A stretch of DNA of 64,000 nucleotides, from contig NZ_JAPKFL010000025.1 of the NCBI RefSeq assembly GCF_026262575.1, forward strand, positions 1-64,000, written 5' to 3'. Below the pieces are notes generated by a model. That model searched no databases. It was given only the letters and a program-made list of their open reading frames with translations, and was not told the origin of the DNA. Position numbers and translations under genes: made by a program. This stretch comes from Streptomyces marinisediminis (GTDB lineage: Bacteria > Actinomycetota > Actinomycetes > Streptomycetales > Streptomycetaceae). This document shows, piece by piece, positions 24,820-33,277 of the stretch. Every line of letters starts with the position of its first letter. Position 1 is the first letter of the stretch.

Positions 24820-26355
24820 TCAGCGCGCCAGGTCGGCCGGGCGCGCGGAGCCCACGGCCAGCGCCATCACGGCGTCCTGCGTGGCCGCGTCCCCGGCCAG
24901 CTCGCCCGCCAGCCGGCCCCGGCACATCACCAGCACCCGGTCGCTCATCCCCAGCACTTCCGGCAGGTCGCTGGAGACCATCAGCACCCCGTGCCCGGCC
25001 GCCGTCAGCTCGTTGACCAGGCGGTAGATCTCCACCTTCGCGCCCACGTCGACGCCGCGCGTCGGCTCGTCCAGGATCAGCAGACGGCTGCCGGCCAGCA
25101 GCCACTTGCCGATCGCCACCTTCTGCTGGTTGCCGCCGGACAGGGTGCGGGCGGGCTGGTCGAGACCCGCCATGCGCACCCCGAGCCGGGCTGCCATCGC
25201 CGCCGCCGCCCGGCGCTGGCCCGCCCGGTCCACCAGGCCGCCCCGGCTGGCCCGGCGCAGCGTCACCAGGCCGAGGTTCTCGCCCACCGAGGCGCCCAGC
25301 ACCAGGCCCTGCCCCTTGCGGTCCTCGGGGACGAAGCCGACCCCGGCCGCCAGCGAGGCGGCCACGTCGTGCCCGGGGAGCGGGGCGCCGCGCACCTGCA
25401 CGCTGCCGTGGTCGTAGGCGTCGGCGCCGAAGACCGCGCGCACCACCTCCGTGCGGCCCGCGCCCACCAGCCCGGCCAGGCCCACGACCTCGCCGCCGCG
25501 CACGTCGAAGCCGACCCCGTCGAAGGCCCCGGCCCGCCGCAGCCCGCGCACCCGCAGCAGCGGCGGCCCGTCGGCGTCGACCGGGCCGCGCTCCCGGGGG
25601 TACTGGGCCTCGATGCTGCGGCCGACCATGAGCCGCACCAGCTCGTCGCGGTCGGTGCCGGCCGGCACCCGCGCGACGCTGCGCCCGTCGCGCAGCACCG
25701 TCACCCGGTCGCCGAGCTGTGCGACCTCCTCCAGCTTGTGCGTGATGAAGACGACGCCGACGCCGTCCGCGCGCAGCCGCCGCACGATGGCGAACAGCCG
25801 CTCCACCTCGCCGCCGGTCAGCACGGCGGTGGGCTCGTCCATGACCAGGACCCGGGCGCGCACGCTCAGCGCCTTGGCGATTTCCACCATCTGCCGGTGG
25901 GCCACGCCCAGTTCGCGCAGCCGGGCGCGCGGCGAGACGTTGACGCCCACGCGCGCCAGCAGGTCGGCGGCGTCGGCCTCCATCCGGGCCCGGTCCACCA
26001 GGCCGAAGCGGCGCGGCGGGCGGCCCAGGAAGAGGTTCTCGGCCACCGTCAGGTCCGGCACGAGGTGGAACTCCTGGTGGATGGTGGCGATGCCGAGCCG
26101 CTCCGCGTCCTGGGCCCCGTGCACGCGCACCGGTCGGCCGTCCACCACGATCCGCCCGCGGTCCGGCCGGTGGGCGCCGGCCAGCAGCCGGATCAGGGTG
26201 CTCTTCCCGGCGCCGTTCTCGCCCAGCAGCACGTGCACCTCACCCGCGCGCACCTCGAAGTCCACGCCGTCCAGCGCGACGACGCCGGGGAACGCCTTGG
26301 TGACGCCCTCGGCGCGCACGATCGGGGCGGAGCTGCGGCGGTCCGAGGGCGTCAA
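24820..26355 (-). CDS. rbsA: Ribose ABC importer ATPase (two ABC domains)
   Basis: The 511-residue double-ATPase of carbohydrate importers has domain 1 Walker A GENGAGKS and Walker B VLVMDEPTAVL. In domain 2 the Walker A is degenerate (GLVGAGRTE), but LSGGNQQK and LLILDEPTRGVDVG are good, as normal for RbsA. The start is inferred as TTG 26355: AAGGGAA lies about 5 bases upstream and no ATG/GTG fits as well. It follows rbsR by 56 bases and precedes rbsC by 142. Confidence 0.88.
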   Translation of the reverse strand: MTPSDRRSSAPIVRAEGVTKAFPGVVALDGVDFEVRAGEVHVLLGENGAGKSTLIRLLAGAHRPDRGRIVVDGRPVRVHGAQDAERLGIATIHQEFHLVPDLTVAENLFLGRPPRRFGLVDRARMEADAADLLARVGVNVSPRARLRELGVAHRQMVEIAKALSVRARVLVMDEPTAVLTGGEVERLFAIVRRLRADGVGVVFITHKLEEVAQLGDRVTVLRDGRSVARVPAGTDRDELVRLMVGRSIEAQYPRERGPVDADGPPLLRVRGLRRAGAFDGVGFDVRGGEVVGLAGLVGAGRTEVVRAVFGADAYDHGSVQVRGAPLPGHDVAASLAAGVGFVPEDRKGQGLVLGASVGENLGLVTLRRASRGGLVDRAGQRRAAAAMAARLGVRMAGLDQPARTLSGGNQQKVAIGKWLLAGSRLLILDEPTRGVDVGAKVEIYRLVNELTAAGHGVLMVSSDLPEVLGMSDRVLVMCRGRLAGELAGDAATQDAVMALAVGSARPADLAR

Positions 26356-26411
26356 CGGGGTTCCCTTTCGTGCGTGGGTGCGTGCGTGTGCCGGGCGCGG
26401 CGCTCGTGTCG

Positions 26412-27404
26412 CTACTCGCCGCACGAGCGGCGGGGGACGAGGTCGGCGGTCAGGGTGAGGGAGGTGGCCGGGCGGCCTTCGATCAGGTCGACCAGCGCGC
26501 GCACCGCGCCGTGCCCGAGCGCCTCGGTGGGCTGCGCGATCGCGGTCACCGGCGGGTCGGTGTGCAGAAACCACGGGATGTCGTCGAAGGCGGCCAGCGC
26601 CACGTCGTCGGGCACCCGCAGGCCGCGCGCGCGGATCTCGTCCATCGCGCCGAGCGCCATCAGGTTGTCCGTGGCGAAGATCGCCTCGGGCGGCTCGGGC
26701 AGGTCCAGGAAGCGCGCGGTGGCCCGGCGTCCGCTCCCGGCCTGGAAGTCGCCCTCCTCGCGGTAGTGGGCGGGGGCGGGCAGCCCGTGGGCCGCCAGCG
26801 CGCCGAGGAACGCCTCGGCGCGCTCGTTGCCGGTCGTGGTCGTCGCCGGGCCGGTGATGACGGCCAGTCGGCGGTGCCCGAGCCGGTGGAGGTGGTCCAC
26901 CAGGGCGGCGATGGCCGCCCGCCCGTCCGTGCGCACCACCGGCACCCGGGGGCAGCCCGCGATCCAGCGGTCGACGAACACCATCGGCACGCCCGACCCC
27001 GCCACCTCGGTGACCAGGCTGGCGCTGTCGGCCGTCGGGCTCACCAGCAACCCGTCGATCCGGCGCTCCAGCAGCGTGCGCACGTGGTGGTCCTGGAGCG
27101 CGGACTGCTCGTCGGCGTTGCCGAACACCACGCTGTACCCGTGCGCCCGGGCCTCGTCCTCCACGGCCCGGGCGAGGGCGGTGAAGAACGGGTTGAGCAC
27201 GTCGCTGACGACGAGGCCGAGCGTGCTGGTGTGGTCGGTGCGCAGCGAGCGGGCGACGCCGTTGGGGCGGTAGCCCAGCTCGTCGATCGCGGCGCGCACC
27301 CGCTCGCGCGTGCCGGGCCGCACCGCCGGGTGCCCGTTCAGCACCCGGGACACGGTCGCCACGGAGACGCGCGCTCGCGCCGCGACGTCCTTGATGCCCG
27401 CCAC
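26412..27404 (-). CDS. rbsR: LacI-family ribose operon repressor
   Basis: The 330-residue regulator starts with a LacI helix-turn-helix (IKDVAARARVSVATVSRVLN) and hinge (NGVARSLRT), followed by a ribose-binding-protein-like effector domain. GGAGG is spaced 7 bases before GTG 27404. A LacI-type operator lies 21-36 bases upstream, so it probably represses itself and the whole rbsR-A-C-B-K operon until ribose binds. Ribose as effector is inferred from the operon. Confidence 0.88.
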   Translation of the reverse strand: MAGIKDVAARARVSVATVSRVLNGHPAVRPGTRERVRAAIDELGYRPNGVARSLRTDHTSTLGLVVSDVLNPFFTALARAVEDEARAHGYSVVFGNADEQSALQDHHVRTLLERRIDGLLVSPTADSASLVTEVAGSGVPMVFVDRWIAGCPRVPVVRTDGRAAIAALVDHLHRLGHRRLAVITGPATTTTGNERAEAFLGALAAHGLPAPAHYREEGDFQAGSGRRATARFLDLPEPPEAIFATDNLMALGAMDEIRARGLRVPDDVALAAFDDIPWFLHTDPPVTAIAQPTEALGHGAVRALVDLIEGRPATSLTLTADLVPRRSCGE

Positions 27405-27424
27405 CGACCGGCCTCCGCAGGGTC

Positions 27425-27440
27425 GTGGAAACGATTACAC
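27425..27440. promoter_or_regulatory. LacI-type operator upstream of rbsR
   Basis: GTGGAAACGATTACAC is an even palindrome centred on CG (6 of 8 arm positions match), the classic LacI-family architecture. It lies just upstream of the rbsR start. Confidence 0.65.
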
Positions 27441-28010
27441 GCGGATTGAAACCCATGCCGATCCGTCGGGGCAAGTCCCCTTGTCCACCTGGCAACTTGC
27501 GGCCACGCGGGCATGTGGGTGCCACCGGTCGACGGACGGCCGCGGTGGATGGTGGACGGTGGGTGGTCGGCGGTGGGTGGTCGGCGGTGAGCCTCGGGCG
27601 GTCGCGCCGGGGGCTGCCGGGGGACGGGAGGCCGGGGCGGCAGGCACCGGCCCTCGACTCCTGGCCCGCGAGGTGTGGGCTGTGGGCACCGTTCCCCGGG
27701 CCGTCGCGGTGCACGGGCTGCGAGGTGTGGGGTGCGGGCGGCAGGCCCTGGTCGCCGAAGGCCGGTCGCTGGGCGGCGCGGGGCGTCGGTCGCCGGGTGG
27801 CCCACGCCGCCCGGCGGGGGCGGGGCGGAGTCGCGGTGGTGCGGACGGCGGCGGCCGGGTGCGCGGGGGCCGGGTGGTTCCCGTCTCCACCGGGGTGGCG
27901 GAGTGGCGGGGCGGTGTCGGCATTCCGGTTGAGCGCCGGGGCGGCGCCCCGCCATGGAAATGGAGCGCCACCCTCCACGCGGGAGTGAAGACGGGGCGGG
28001 GGCGCCGCCG
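27441..28010. other. Gene-free stretch between ribose operon and N-N cluster
   Basis: About 570 bases hold no convincing gene. At 27545-27592 there is an imprecise G-rich tandem repeat (GGTGGGTGGTCGGC type, two full units plus degenerate copies). The rest is GC-rich with shadow frames only. It is a natural boundary between core metabolism and the accessory operon downstream. Confidence 0.5.
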
Positions 28011-28055
28011 TAGCGTGCGGACCGCTGGACGCGCCGTCGAGCACTCCTCAAGTGC
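28011..28055 (+). promoter_or_regulatory. Putative promoter and leader hairpin of the N-N cluster operon
   Basis: TAGCGT (28011-28016) is the best -10 candidate; no good -35 is seen. GCACT-CCTCA-AGTGC (28041-28055) is a short inverted repeat directly before the ribosome binding site GGAACGGGAG of the first gene. It could be an operator or leader hairpin. Confidence 0.3.
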
Positions 28056-28077
28056 CCTGCGAGGAACGGGAGAACCC

Positions 28078-29355
28078 ATGGGAGACTTTGACGCCGACGT
28101 CATCGGGATCGGCTTCGGCCCCTCCAACATCGCGCTCGCGGTCGCGCTGGAGGAGCTCTACCCCGACGTGCGGGCGGTGTTCCTGGAGAGCCGGGCCGCC
28201 CCCGGGTGGCAGAGCGGCATGCTGCTGAGCGGCTCCGACATCCAGCACCACCCGGTGCGGGACCTGGTCTCACCGCGCAACCCGCAGAGCCGCTACAGCT
28301 TCCTGAACTTCCTGCACGTGGAGGGGCGGCTCTTCGACTTCCTCAACCTCAACATCCCCTTCCCGCTGCGCAAGGACTACGCGCGCTACGTCACCTGGGC
28401 CGCCCGGCACTTCGACGACCAGGTGCGCTACGCGTGCCCGGTGGCGGGCGTGAGCGCGCCGGACGGCGAGCGCGGCGCCACGGTGCACCTGGCGGACGGG
28501 CGGGAGCTGCGCGCACGCTCCGTCGTCCTGGCCCCCGGCCGGCCGCCGCTGGTGCCCCCGGCGTTCCAGGCGCTGGCCGACGACCGGGTGTTCCACTACG
28601 TCCGGTACCTGGAGCACGTCGAGCGCATCGCAAAGCGCCCCGGGGCGCACATCGCGGTCATCGGCGGCAGCCAGGGCGCCGCCGAGGTCAGCCTGGACGC
28701 CGCGCAGCGCTTCCCCCGAAGCCGCGTCACCAACGTGCTGCGCGGCTTCGGCTACCGGCAGAAGGACCTCAGCCCCTTCAACGGCGAGGTGTTCTTCCCG
28801 GAGTTCGTCGACTACTACTACGACGCCTCGCCGGAGTCCAAGCGCGACCTGGACCGGCAACTGCGCTACACCAACTACTCGGCGGCCGACATGGACGTCC
28901 TGACCGCCTACCACACCCGGCTCTACGAGCAGCGGCTCGACGGCGACCACCAGATCCAGCTCCGCCGCAACACCGACGTCACCGGCGTCACCGCGCGCGA
29001 GGACGGCATCGCCCTGGAGCTGACCGAGCGGCACGTGGGGGAGACGACCCGGCTGGACGCCGACTTCGTCGTCCTCGCCACCGGGCTGCTGGACCTCACC
29101 GACGAGGACGGGCCCCAGTTCCTGCCCCCGCTGCTGGACGGGGTCGCCGGCTCCGTGGGCCGCACGCCCACGCGCTACGCCCGGGTCGGCCGCGACTACC
29201 GGCTGCTGCCCGCCGCCGGCGCGGAGCTGCCGCCGATCTACCTCAACGGCCTGTGCGAGACCTCCCACGGCCTGGGCGACGCCGGCTCCTTCAGCCTCGT
29301 CTCGCTGCGCGCCGCGGCGATCGCCGACAGCGTCAGCAAGGTGCTCGTCCCCTGA
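28078..29355 (+). CDS. Lysine/ornithine N-monooxygenase (SidA/IucD/PvdA family)
   Basis: This 425-residue FAD/NADPH enzyme hydroxylates the side-chain amine of lysine or ornithine. It has the FAD motif GIGFGPSNIALA (residues 11-22), the family segment FPLRKDYARYVTWAA, the NADPH motif AVIGGSQGAAE (about residue 198) and DFVVLATG near residue 335. It opens a co-directional operon with cupin, P450, FAD oxidase, acetyltransferase-like and MetRS-like genes. No siderophore synthetase (NRPS or IucA/C) is near, so a siderophore role is unlikely. In hydrazine pathways such an enzyme makes N6-hydroxylysine. Lysine versus ornithine preference is not readable here. Confidence 0.88.
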   Translation: MGDFDADVIGIGFGPSNIALAVALEELYPDVRAVFLESRAAPGWQSGMLLSGSDIQHHPVRDLVSPRNPQSRYSFLNFLHVEGRLFDFLNLNIPFPLRKDYARYVTWAARHFDDQVRYACPVAGVSAPDGERGATVHLADGRELRARSVVLAPGRPPLVPPAFQALADDRVFHYVRYLEHVERIAKRPGAHIAVIGGSQGAAEVSLDAAQRFPRSRVTNVLRGFGYRQKDLSPFNGEVFFPEFVDYYYDASPESKRDLDRQLRYTNYSAADMDVLTAYHTRLYEQRLDGDHQIQLRRNTDVTGVTAREDGIALELTERHVGETTRLDADFVVLATGLLDLTDEDGPQFLPPLLDGVAGSVGRTPTRYARVGRDYRLLPAAGAELPPIYLNGLCETSHGLGDAGSFSLVSLRAAAIADSVSKVLVP

Positions 29356-29406
29356 ACCCCCGCCTCCCGCGCGCCGGGAGGCGTCGCGAACCGAAGGAGT
29401 GACCGC

Positions 29407-29763
29407 GTGCAGATACACGGTTGGGCAAGCGACGACCTCGGCTTCGAGCCCGACTACAACGTGCGGGCCCAGCGGCTGCCCCGCTTCGAGGGCGCCGACG
29501 AGCCGTACGAGGGCGGCGCCTGGGTGGTGGTGGCGCCGCACACCACGATGACCGAGCACGTCAACCCCGACGGGGAGTCGGAGCTGTTCTACATCGTCTC
29601 CGGCAGCGGGGAGCTGGAGGTGGCCGGGGAGCGGCGGCGGGTGAAGTTCGGCGACTCGGTGTTCATCCCGCCCGGCGACTCCCACCTGCTCGTCAACGAC
29701 GGCGAGGAGCCCGTCGTCTTCCTCTCCCTGTGGTGGGGCGGGAAGCCACGGCACACCGCCTGA
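29407..29763 (+). CDS. Small cupin, probable N-N bond-forming partner
   Basis: This single-domain cupin has 118 residues. Motif 1 contains TEHVNPDGESELFYIVSGSG (His and Glu ligands) and motif 2 GDSVFIPPGDSHLLVN (His ligand), so a metal site is likely. GTG 29407 follows AAGGAG. It starts 51 bases after the N-hydroxylase. In known hydrazine pathways a cupin domain fused to a MetRS-like domain joins N6-hydroxylysine to an amino acid; here cupin and MetRS-like protein are separate genes of one operon. The N-N role is inferred from this company, not from the cupin sequence itself. Confidence 0.75.
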   Translation: MQIHGWASDDLGFEPDYNVRAQRLPRFEGADEPYEGGAWVVVAPHTTMTEHVNPDGESELFYIVSGSGELEVAGERRRVKFGDSVFIPPGDSHLLVNDGEEPVVFLSLWWGGKPRHTA

Positions 29764-29799
29764 CCCCCGCGCACCCCCGACCCGACCCGGAGACCCGAC

Positions 29800-31059
29800 A
29801 TGACCTCCCCCGTGAGCACCGCGGACTCCCGCCCCTACGACGACCTGCTGCGCCCGGACATCCTGCGCGACCCCTACCCGGTGTACGACACCGTCCGCGA
29901 GGCGGAGCCCGTCTGGTGGAACCCGCACCTGGACGCCTGGCTGCTGCTGCGGCACGACGACGTGCTGGACGCGCTGGGCCGCCCCGAGCTGTTCTCCTCC
30001 GACCGCACCACCGCCTTCCTCGGGCACCTGGACGAGAGCGAGGAGGAGCGCTTCCGGGAGTGGGCCGACATGCGGCGGCGCATGATGCTCTACAACGACC
30101 CGCCCCGGCACACCCGGCTGCGCCGCCCCGTCCAGCGCGGGATGAGCGTCCGGCTGGCCCAGCAGATGCGGCCCAAGATCCAGCGCGTGGTGGACGAGCT
30201 GGTGGACGACGTCATCGAGCGCGGCGCGTGCGACGGCATCCAGGACCTCGGCTACCACCTGCCGGTGATCCTCAACTCCGAGCTGATCGGCATCCCGGAG
30301 CCGGACCGCCAGAAGGTCAAGGGGTGGACGGCCGACTTCGTCGCGGCCATCAACGCCGGCGGGGCCAACGTGCCGGTCACCGAGCTGGAGCGCGGCCAGA
30401 ACGCGATCCTGGCCATGCGCGAGTACTTCACCGACCTGGGCGCCCGCAAACGTGCCGAGCCGCAGGAGGACCTGCTGTCCTCGCTCGTCTCCCGCGACCA
30501 GGACCCGCTGGAGGGCGACGACCTGGTCGCCACCTGCATCGTGGTGATGTTCGCCGGGCTGGAGACCGCGCTCAACCTCGTCGGCAACGGCCTGCTGGCC
30601 CTGCTCCGCAACCCCGACCAGCTTGACCTGCTCATCGCCCGGCCGGAGCTGATGCCCTCGGCGGTGGAGGAGTTCCTGCGCTACGACGGCCCGCTGCACC
30701 TGGTGGGGCGCATGGCCACCGAGGACGTCACCCTGCGCGGACGCACCATCGCCCGGGGGGACAAGGTGCTGGTGATGCTCGGCGCCGCCAACCGCGACGG
30801 GGCCGCCTACACCGACCCGCACCGGCTCGACATCACCCGCCAGGAGACCCGGCACCTGTCCTTCAGCCACGGCATCCACTACTGCCCGGGCGCGGAGATC
30901 TCCCGCATCATGGGCGAGCTCTCCTTCGGCACGATCCTCACCCGGATGCGCGACCTGCGGCTGGGCGACGGCGAGCTCGAGTGGCAGCCCAACCTCTCCT
31001 TCCGCGGACTGCGGCGGCTGCCGCTGGAGTTCACCCCCGGCCCCCGCACCACCGCCTGA
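29800..31059 (+). CDS. Cytochrome P450
   Basis: The 419-residue bacterial class I P450 has the I-helix FAGLET, the ExxR motif in EEFLR, and the heme loop FSHGIHYCPGAE with Cys362 as iron ligand. It starts 36 bases after the cupin, and its stop overlaps the next ATG (TGATG). No dedicated ferredoxin is nearby. In this operon it most likely tailors or oxidises the N-N-containing intermediate. The substrate is unknown. Confidence 0.88.
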   Translation: MTSPVSTADSRPYDDLLRPDILRDPYPVYDTVREAEPVWWNPHLDAWLLLRHDDVLDALGRPELFSSDRTTAFLGHLDESEEERFREWADMRRRMMLYNDPPRHTRLRRPVQRGMSVRLAQQMRPKIQRVVDELVDDVIERGACDGIQDLGYHLPVILNSELIGIPEPDRQKVKGWTADFVAAINAGGANVPVTELERGQNAILAMREYFTDLGARKRAEPQEDLLSSLVSRDQDPLEGDDLVATCIVVMFAGLETALNLVGNGLLALLRNPDQLDLLIARPELMPSAVEEFLRYDGPLHLVGRMATEDVTLRGRTIARGDKVLVMLGAANRDGAAYTDPHRLDITRQETRHLSFSHGIHYCPGAEISRIMGELSFGTILTRMRDLRLGDGELEWQPNLSFRGLRRLPLEFTPGPRTTA

Positions 31060-32291
31060 TGGCGGCGACCACGGCGCACACCGCGGACGTGGCCGTGCTC
31101 GGGGACGGCGTGGTGGGCGCGGCCGTCACCCACCACCTCGCGGCCCGTGGCGCCCGGGTCACCCTCGTCGCGCCCGGGCGCGCCCACCCGCACAGCGCCA
31201 CCCGCCGGACGGCCGCTCAGGTGCGCGTGCACCACGGCGACCCCGACGCCGCCCGGCTGGCCGCGCTCAGCCTGCCCACCTGGCGGGAGTGGCCGCGGGC
31301 CGTCGGCGGGGACTGCGGCTTCCGGCGCACCGGCTTCGCGTTCCTGTGCGGCCCCGACGAGGTGCCCGCGCTGCACCGCTCGGTGGCCGAGCTGACCGGT
31401 CTCGGCGTGGAGACGGCGGTGCTGGACCCGGCGGAGTTCGCCGCCGGGCAGCCCGCGCTGGACCTGCGGGGCGTCGCCGCCGTCGCCGTGGAACCGCACG
31501 GCGGGTACGCCGATCCGGCGCTGGCGCGGGACGGCTACCTGCGCCGCGCCCGGGACCGGGGGGCGCGGCTGGTCACCGCCGCGGGCGGGGCCGCGCTGGT
31601 GCGCCGCGGCGAGCGGGGCGTCCGCGTGGTGGCCGGCTCCGCCGAGGTGTCGGCGGGCCACGTGGTCCTCGCGGCGGGGGCCTGGTCGGGCGCCGTCCTG
31701 GCCGGCCTCCGGGGGACGGGGCGGGAGGGCGCGCCCGGCGGCGGCGCCGACCGGGGCGCCGCCGCCCTCGCCGCGGCGCTGCGGGCGCGGCGCTACGGCT
31801 GGGCCCTGGCGGACACCCCGGCCGCGGACGCGCTGTGCATGGTCATCGACGGCGTCGCGGGCACCTACTTCCGCCCGCACAGCGGCGGCCGGGTGCTGTT
31901 CCGGGTGCCGCTGCCGTCCGCGACCGCCGCGGCGCCGCCCGCGCACGACCCGGGGACGGCCGTGACCGCCCCCGAGGTGGCCGCGGGCCGGGAGCTGGCC
32001 GCGCGCCGGCTGCCGGACCTGGCCGCCGCCCCGGTCACGGCCGCCACCGCCGGGTGGGAGTCCTGCTCGGCGGACGGACGCCCGCTCATCGGCCCCGCCC
32101 CGGGCCTGCCGGGGCTGTACCTGGCCACCGGCTTCAGCGGCGGCGGGTTCAAGACCGCCCCGGCGGTGGGGCGGGCCGTCGCCGCCGAGCTGCTGTCCGG
32201 CGCGGAACGCGCCGAGCTCGCCCCCTACCGCCCCGAGCGGTTCGTCACCGGCTCACCCCGACCCGTCAGCCCGCGCTACCGGCACCTGTAG
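31059..32291 (+). CDS. DAO-family FAD-dependent oxidoreductase
   Basis: The 410-residue flavoprotein has a glycine-oxidase/sarcosine-oxidase (DAO) fold. The N-terminal dinucleotide motif is slightly atypical, VLGDGVVGAA (residues 14-23); the C-terminal ATGFSGGGFKTAP is typical. Its ATG overlaps the P450 stop. In triacsin and s56-p1 type pathways a FAD oxidoreductase cleaves the N6-(carboxymethylamino)lysine product to hydrazinoacetate. This gene is the obvious candidate for that step. Low-complexity Ala/Gly inserts occur around residue 225. Confidence 0.78.
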   Translation: MAATTAHTADVAVLGDGVVGAAVTHHLAARGARVTLVAPGRAHPHSATRRTAAQVRVHHGDPDAARLAALSLPTWREWPRAVGGDCGFRRTGFAFLCGPDEVPALHRSVAELTGLGVETAVLDPAEFAAGQPALDLRGVAAVAVEPHGGYADPALARDGYLRRARDRGARLVTAAGGAALVRRGERGVRVVAGSAEVSAGHVVLAAGAWSGAVLAGLRGTGREGAPGGGADRGAAALAAALRARRYGWALADTPAADALCMVIDGVAGTYFRPHSGGRVLFRVPLPSATAAAPPAHDPGTAVTAPEVAAGRELAARRLPDLAAAPVTAATAGWESCSADGRPLIGPAPGLPGLYLATGFSGGGFKTAPAVGRAVAAELLSGAERAELAPYRPERFVTGSPRPVSPRYRHL

Positions 32292-32301
32292 GCGATCAGA
32301 G

Positions 32302-33186
32302 ATGAATCCACTGTCCCGACTGCGTGCCCGCGTCCGGCGCGCGGCAGCACCGACCACACACCGCACCGGCCGCCGCGCCGGGCCGCCCCCGGCGCGCCCT
32401 CCGCGCCCCGGGGCCGCCGCGGACTCCGCCCGGGCGGCGGGCCCCCCGGCGGACCCCCCGGCGGGCGAGACCGGCGCGGGCGGGCCCGGGGCGGCGCGCG
32501 GCCCGTGGGGCGGCGGCCGGGTGGGCTCCGCGCTGCGCCGCGCCCGCGAGGACGTGCACGTCGTCTGCGCCAAGGACCCGGCGGTGTGCAGCCCGTGGGA
32601 GGTGCTGCTCTACCCGCACCTGCACGCGCTGTGGCTGCACCGCCTGGCCCACGCGCTGTACGTCCGCGACCACCGCGTCGTCGCCCGGGCCGTCGCCCTG
32701 TTCGGCCGCAAGGTCTCCGGGGGCATCGACATCCACCCCGGCGCGCGCATCGGCCGCCGCTTCTTCGTCGACCACGGCTGCGGCGTCGTCATCGGGGAGA
32801 CCGCCCGCATCGGCGACGACGTCATGCTCTACCACCTCGTCACGCTCGGCTCCGTCGGCTGGTGGCACGACGCCACCCGCGCCCCCGGCGCACAGCGCCA
32901 CCCGACCCTGGGCGACGGCGTGGTGGTGGGCACCGGCGCCTGCGTGCTCGGACCCGTGGAGATCGGCCCGGGCAGCGTCATCGGCGCGAAGTCGGTGGTG
33001 ATGACCTCGCTGCCCGACCGCAGCCGGGTGCGCGCCGGGCTCGTCCTCCCGCACGGCCAGGACCGGGGCGGCGAGCACCGCGGACCGGCGAACGGCGCCG
33101 TGCTCCCCTTCCGCTCCGGCGAGCCGGGCTCCGGCGACCAGCGCCCCGGCGGCCCGGGCGCCGGGTACCGGCGCGAGGCGGAGTGA
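32302..33186 (+). CDS. Serine O-acetyltransferase-like protein with long N-terminal extension
   Basis: The 294-residue protein has a CysE-like left-handed beta-helix core: SPWEVLLYPHLHALWLHRLA, GIDIHPGARIG, DHGCGVVIGETARIGDD and VTLGSVG. The catalytic His and acid region is conserved. About 75 Arg/Pro/Ala/Gly-rich residues precede the core, and a Gly/Pro-rich tail follows; neither is normal for CysE. Adjacent cysteine genes (cysK) are absent, so a pathway role is more likely than cysteine supply. It could acylate serine, or transfer an acyl group to the N-N intermediate. An internal start would shorten the extension. Confidence 0.78.
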   Translation: MNPLSRLRARVRRAAAPTTHRTGRRAGPPPARPPRPGAAADSARAAGPPADPPAGETGAGGPGAARGPWGGGRVGSALRRAREDVHVVCAKDPAVCSPWEVLLYPHLHALWLHRLAHALYVRDHRVVARAVALFGRKVSGGIDIHPGARIGRRFFVDHGCGVVIGETARIGDDVMLYHLVTLGSVGWWHDATRAPGAQRHPTLGDGVVVGTGACVLGPVEIGPGSVIGAKSVVMTSLPDRSRVRAGLVLPHGQDRGGEHRGPANGAVLPFRSGEPGSGDQRPGGPGAGYRREAE

Positions 33187-33277
33187 CGCGGCCCCGTCCG
33201 CCCCGCGCCCCCGCCCGCCGTCCCCGCCCGCCGTCCTCCCCGCCCGCCGTCCCTCCCGTGGAAAGGACCGCAACGGC

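Noticed and set aside
28078..29355. Hydroxamate siderophore biosynthesis gene
   Set aside because: No NRPS, IucA/IucC-type synthetase, acyl transferase of the siderophore type or iron transporter is nearby.
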